Assembly: GCF_042453785.1 (NCBI RefSeq)
Contig: NC_091669.1
Span: 29,715,001 to 29,779,000, forward strand
Direction of reading: 5' to 3'
From: Malus domestica
Lineage: Eukaryota; Streptophyta; Magnoliopsida; Rosales; Rosaceae
Length of the DNA stretch: 64,000 nt
A program made the position numbers and the translations under genes. The first letter of the stretch is position 1. The number at the start of each line of letters is the position of its first letter. The notes below the pieces were generated by a model. It was not told the DNA's origin, ran no database searches, and saw only the letters and a list, made by a program, of their open reading frames with translations. Below are positions 60,801-64,000 of this stretch, piece after piece.

Positions 60801-62163
60801 CCCCCTGAAGATGGGTAGATGATGTAAAGCCAAATCAGGCTCCTCTTCATTTGTGTTTTAAGTAGAGCTTTAGCTTGTATTATGATATTATCTATCTCAT
60901 TGCAAACAAAAGCTTGGAAATATATTATAAATAAGACATTGTCCACAAAGTTTCAAAAGCCGAACTCCTCTTGTTGATGCACTTCAACCCATTTAATTTA
61001 ATTGAATGGGAAATTTCCATCTGGAAGGTGGACAGAAAATCCAAATCTATAAACAGTAGGCGATGTTAAATAGGAAAACTGTATTGGTTTTGCTTCTAAT
61101 TATTTGTTCTGCATTGCAGCACAATGCTGAACCTGAAGCTGTCGACCTTTTAATGGAGGTAAAATCTATTAATTAATTATTCAATATTCTTTTCCTGTGA
61201 AGCCATTTGTACTTTCCCTTTCTTCTTGGGCCTGATAATTTGACCAATGACCAGGTTGAAGACCTTGATCTATTAATTGAGCATGTTGATAAAACAAATT
61301 TTAAGAGGACTTGTCTCTACCTCACCAGTTCAGCAAGGTAAGCAGATGAAGTTAAGAAATTTCTCTTTGCATGTGACACTCTTATGGGGCAAAAAGTGGC
61401 ATAGCTTCTCATGACTATTCAGAAGTCTGATTTAAGTTGTTAACTGAATTTTTCTTAAAACAAGTTCATAACTTTAGATGTGGAGGAAATATATGGAGGT
61501 ATTCCTCTAAATTTGTCATTGCATGTTAATGCTACATATGACAGTACCGTCCTATGGACTTGGTTTTTCCAAATTCTTTGATTTTGCTTCTTTGGGGATG
61601 ATGTTAGAGCATCTACAAGACTTTCCAATACCAAGTGAACCTGCTTTCCAATTTGGGTTGCATTCTAATTAGTTTAGGGTTTTTTATTTCCTTCTGTCTT
61701 GTCTGAAGTTTATTTTGTTTTTAGTTTGGCAGATCGTGTTTATTAGTCTTTTTAAGTGATCAGGTCGTTTTTGAAGTATTTCACAGGGGTAGGGTTGAAT
61801 CAATTAGTTAAGCAAACAAGGGCTAGGATGCTAGGGCTACTAACCCTAGTATAAATACTCTTTTTGGAGGCTCATGTGCATTTTACCCAGCTTATCTCAG
61901 AAAATTAGATTTAGAGTCTAGCTTGGGTCTCTATGCCCTAGATCTAATCTGTCAACTTTCGAAATTTGATCCCATTGCTTTTTCTCTATTGTTTCCTATT
62001 ATTAATTGCCAAAACGTTGAGATTTAAAGGTTTCAGTTGGGGCATTTGGCAATAAAAATAATTTGCCATTTTTTTTTTGTCCTTATGGTCAGAGAATATC
62101 GTGCGTCAGTTGCTTTTATAGACTTGTGAGACTCTTCATTTCATATCTTTGTATGACATGGAC

Positions 62164-62196
<33 letters not shown>

Positions 62197-62423
62197 TGTA
62201 TGACATATGTTAAGTGGCTGCCAGGTGCCATTGTATTGTTTTTTCTTTCATTCTCCTTGACTGTACTCCGAGTGCTGACTTTTTTCTTCTTATCTTAACG
62301 TATTGCAGATACCTTCCTGGACCAGATGATGTACTAGTTTTGGATATTGCATATACTATATATATGAAATTTGAAGAATATCCAAATGCGCTTCAGATTG
62401 CACTGTTCCTTGATAACATGCAG
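57893..62423 (+). CDS. RPN1: 26S proteasome regulatory subunit RPN1 (PSMD2), exons 1-10, partial
   Basis: Ten exons splice in frame to the first 272 residues: 57893-58012, 58339-58439, 59526-59646, 59755-59814, 59978-60045, 60226-60268, 60641-60706, 61120-61158, 61255-61337 and 62309-62423. RPN1 is the large base scaffold of the 19S particle that docks ubiquitin receptors. Landmarks are [19 protein letters not shown], a Lys/Asp-rich N terminus, [78 protein letters not shown] and [17 protein letters not shown]. The family is about 890 residues, so two thirds, including the PC repeats, lie beyond the window. No lesion is seen. Intron 10 begins at 62424 and is invaded by the RTE-X unit at 62484. 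Confidence 0.93.
59307..59471 (+). mobile_element. SINE in RPN1 intron 2
   Basis: The insert has a box-A-like TGGTGCGATGGCAAGTG and a box-B-like GGTCTCGGGTTTGAGACTT. It ends GGGAGCCTTGTGCACTGGGT plus ACGACTTTT, as in Au-type plant SINEs (T-ended, no long A-tail). A perfect 16 bp target duplication ATAGTTTTATCTCATA flanks it (59291-59306 and 59472-59487). Confidence 0.92.
61605..62060. other. Possible LTR-like insertion within RPN1 intron 9
   Basis: Contains a promoter-like CCCTAGTATAAATACTC and a downstream leader-like stretch with repeated CTAGATCT-type words, unusual for an intron. No paired ends or target duplication could be fixed by eye. Confidence 0.25.
62160..62191 (+). mobile_element. 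Ultra-short retroposition: GGAC plus 28 A
   Basis: A 15 bp direct repeat ATCTTTGTATGACAT (62145-62159 and 62192-62206) brackets only GGAC followed by a run of A. This has the form of target-primed reverse transcription that stopped almost at once after copying a poly(A) tail. It lies in RPN1 intron 9. Confidence 0.8.
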
Positions 62424-62483
62424 GTTTGTGCTATGCAACAGTTTTGATATTTTTTGAGCCATGTATTTATAAATTATAAATAC

Positions 62484-62643
62484 ATGGGACAGAGGTTCAG
62501 GGCCGAAGGGGTAGAGGAAGACCTAGGAAAACTTTGGAAGAGACTCTAAGAAAAGACTTAGAGTACTTGGATCTAACGAAGGACATGACACAGGATCGAG
62601 CACAATGGCGTTCTAAGATTCATATAGCCGATCCCACTCAGTG
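62484..62643 (+). mobile_element. 5'-truncated RTE LINE 3' end in RPN1 intron 10
   Basis: Encodes only the last residues of the RTE protein ([22 protein letters not shown] frame, ending [10 protein letters not shown]). It is nearly identical to positions 2227-2390 on the minus strand. The left edge at ATGGGACAGAGG abuts intron sequence, as expected for a 5'-truncated LINE insertion. Confidence 0.85.
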
Positions 62644-62904
62644 ACTTGGATTTTCCAAGTCTCCAACCGAGAAGTTTTCCTCACTCGGGAAATTAAGGGA
62701 ACACTACCCCAACCTACATGCTCCACTCAGAAAGCTTCAACATACAAGCTTCAACAAAAGAAAATTCAAAGAACTTAGCGAAGAAGGCTTTGGTGTATTT
62801 AACACAATACGTTGAAATGAAGGAAAGCTTATTTATTGATATCCCCGATAAGCTACAAATATGTACATATACATGAGTCAAAATAAACACACAAGAGGGA
62901 GCCT

Positions 62905-63579
62905 TCACAAAGGTTGCTTAGGAGAAGTCTCAGCAGTCGGTAGAGCCCCAGAAAGAGAAGGCACCGGAGGGGGATCATTTGGAGCCTCAGTACTGGACAG
63001 AACCCTAGAAGGAGGAGGCATCAGAGGTTGATCATTTGGAGCTTCATTACGCGGTACAGCCCCAGAAGACGAAGGCAATAAATGCCTTTGGAACAAACCC
63101 ACAAATCTCTGATGATCAAGTAAAACCTGACCATCAGTTTCCTTCATCTGGTCAAGCTTCCTCTTCATGTTTGTAGCATAGTCATGTGCGAGCCGGTGCA
63201 ACTGTTTATTCTCATGCTTGAGCCCTCTAATCTCCTGTTTGAGACTCATCACTTCAGCCGCCAATGATTCAACTTGGCGGGTTCGAGCAAATAGGCGTTG
63301 GGCCATATTAGACACAGAACCTGCACACTGAACACTGAGAGCCAGCGAATCCTTAACAGCTAACTCATCAGACCGTTTGGAAAGTAGTCTGTTATCTTTG
63401 GGAGTGAGAAGGTTCCTGGCCACCACCGCAGCGGCCATATCATTCTTCATCACGGAATCCCCAACGGTAAGAGGACCAGTAGGGGAGACGAAGGATGGGC
63501 GCCATATGTTGTCTGGAGAAGGCGGGGCTGCCTCTTCAACAAGGTTCAAGTCAAAACGACGGTCGGAGGGGCCAGACAT
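62905..63579 (-). CDS. X protein, intact 224-residue copy of unknown function
   Basis: Starts at ATG 63579 (MSGPSDRRFDLNLVEEAAPP) and ends ETSPKQPL at a TGA. The open frame extends six bases upstream without another ATG. Three parts are visible. The N terminus has a DLNL motif resembling the plant EAR repression motif. A central helical segment (about residues 85-145: VESLAAEVMSLKQEIRGLKH, ENKQLHRLAHDYATNMKRKL) has heptad-like leucines, hence a coiled coil. The P/S-rich C terminus repeats a phrase of the type PSSSGAVPRNEAPND / PSRVLSSTEAPNDPPPVPS. There is no catalytic motif. It is carried in a repeated unit linked to an RTE LINE, so it is probably a transposon-borne accessory or captured gene. 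Confidence 0.65.
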   Translation of the reverse strand: MSGPSDRRFDLNLVEEAAPPSPDNIWRPSFVSPTGPLTVGDSVMKNDMAAAVVARNLLTPKDNRLLSKRSDELAVKDSLALSVQCAGSVSNMAQRLFARTRQVESLAAEVMSLKQEIRGLKHENKQLHRLAHDYATNMKRKLDQMKETDGQVLLDHQRFVGLFQRHLLPSSSGAVPRNEAPNDQPLMPPPSRVLSSTEAPNDPPPVPSLSGALPTAETSPKQPL

Positions 63580-63734
63580 TTTCAAAGGTGTTGAAGAGAG
63601 AAGAGGTCGGACAAATCAAGATCTTAGAAGTGCAAGAATGAAGCTTCTACTGGTGGAGATTCAAGTGTGCTTTAGAACTTAATGCTAGCCCCTATAAAAA
63701 TCTGCACTCGACGGAGCTTCAGAAATCGAAGAGG

Positions 63735-63960
63735 CGCCTGCTCAGAAATCGAAGAGGCGTTTGCTTTCTCAAAAGCTGAGCTGCTTAGAGATCACGAGGG
63801 TTGATCTCAGAAATCGAAGAGGCTTTTGCTTTCTCAAAAGTTGGGCTGCTCAAAGACCACGAAGGCCGATCTCAGAAATCGAAGAGGCGCTCGCTTTCTC
63901 AAAAGCTGGGCTCCCCAGAGACCACGAGGGCCGATCTCAGAAATCGAAGAGGCACCTATT
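63735..63960 (-). repeat. 63-66 bp tandem array upstream of X, right copy
   Basis: Three to four units with CTCAGAAATCGAAGAGGCG (inverse of the left array). Variation among units (ACGAGGG / ACGAAGG) follows the same pattern as on the left. Confidence 0.85.
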
Positions 63961-64000
63961 TTTCCAGCCTTGTCAGCACCTGTCACACGCACACTCAGCT

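Larger units (their letters stand above)
62644..64000 (-). mobile_element. Repeat unit X, right copy (continues beyond window)
   Basis: Inverse copy of positions about 871-2226. It includes the X ORF, its 5' flank and the 63-66 bp tandem array (63735-63955), and ends at the window edge in sequence matching 871. The two copies differ by scattered substitutions only, so both are young. Confidence 0.85.

Overview
The window is nuclear DNA of a dicot plant. It holds multi-intron genes with GT..AG splice sites, an E6-like cell-wall protein, a GOLDEN2-LIKE factor, plant LTR, RTE, SINE and MITE families, and very AT-rich spacers. The repeat families resemble those I associate with Rosaceae (apple/pear group). 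That taxonomic guess is inference from recalled repeat style, not a computed match.

Layout. 1-2226 is a high-copy repeat unit: tandem 63-66 bp motifs, a 218 bp duplication and a coiled-coil ORF, here called X. It is joined tail-to-tail to an RTE-type LINE on the minus strand (2227 to about 5170). The LINE sits in an intron of a decayed acyl-CoA oxidase (ACX3-like) gene (5236-8086, +). A decayed VOZ transcription factor gene follows (about 9400-11304, -), then a broken L1-type LINE 3' end (12270-13200, -). 13676-23711 is a field of small transposons: a TIR MITE, a SINE caught in a 446 bp tandem duplication, a MITE set in (TA)n, a 1,088 bp CACTA element, and two nested long-TIR Mutator-like foldback elements. 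A solo LTR (23847-26436, +) and a related, decayed Ty3-type retrotransposon in the opposite orientation (27090-34380, -) fill the next 11 kb. 34386-41000 is spacer with more MITEs and a third foldback element.

Likely functional genes occupy the right half. They are a six-exon GOLDEN2-LIKE (GLK) transcription factor (41331-46504, +), a single-exon E6-like secreted protein (53112-53999, +), a three-exon histone H3.3-type gene with an unusual tail (56066-56764, -), and the first ten exons of the 26S proteasome subunit RPN1 (57893-62423, +). H3 and RPN1 are head to head, about 1.1 kb apart. A small LTR element without gag/pol (TRIM-like, 48385-49844) lies between GLK and E6.

RPN1 intron 10 is interrupted at 62484 by a second copy of the unit seen at 1-5170, in inverted orientation. 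It has only about 160 bp of the RTE 3' end, followed by antisense X, whose ORF is intact here. Two copies thus share the same LINE-X junction but are cut at different LINE positions next to host intron sequence. This is the most interesting signal in the window: it suggests that an RTE element mobilises X as a linked 3' segment. The genes do not form a pathway; this is ordinary gene-sparse plant euchromatin with heavy transposon layering.
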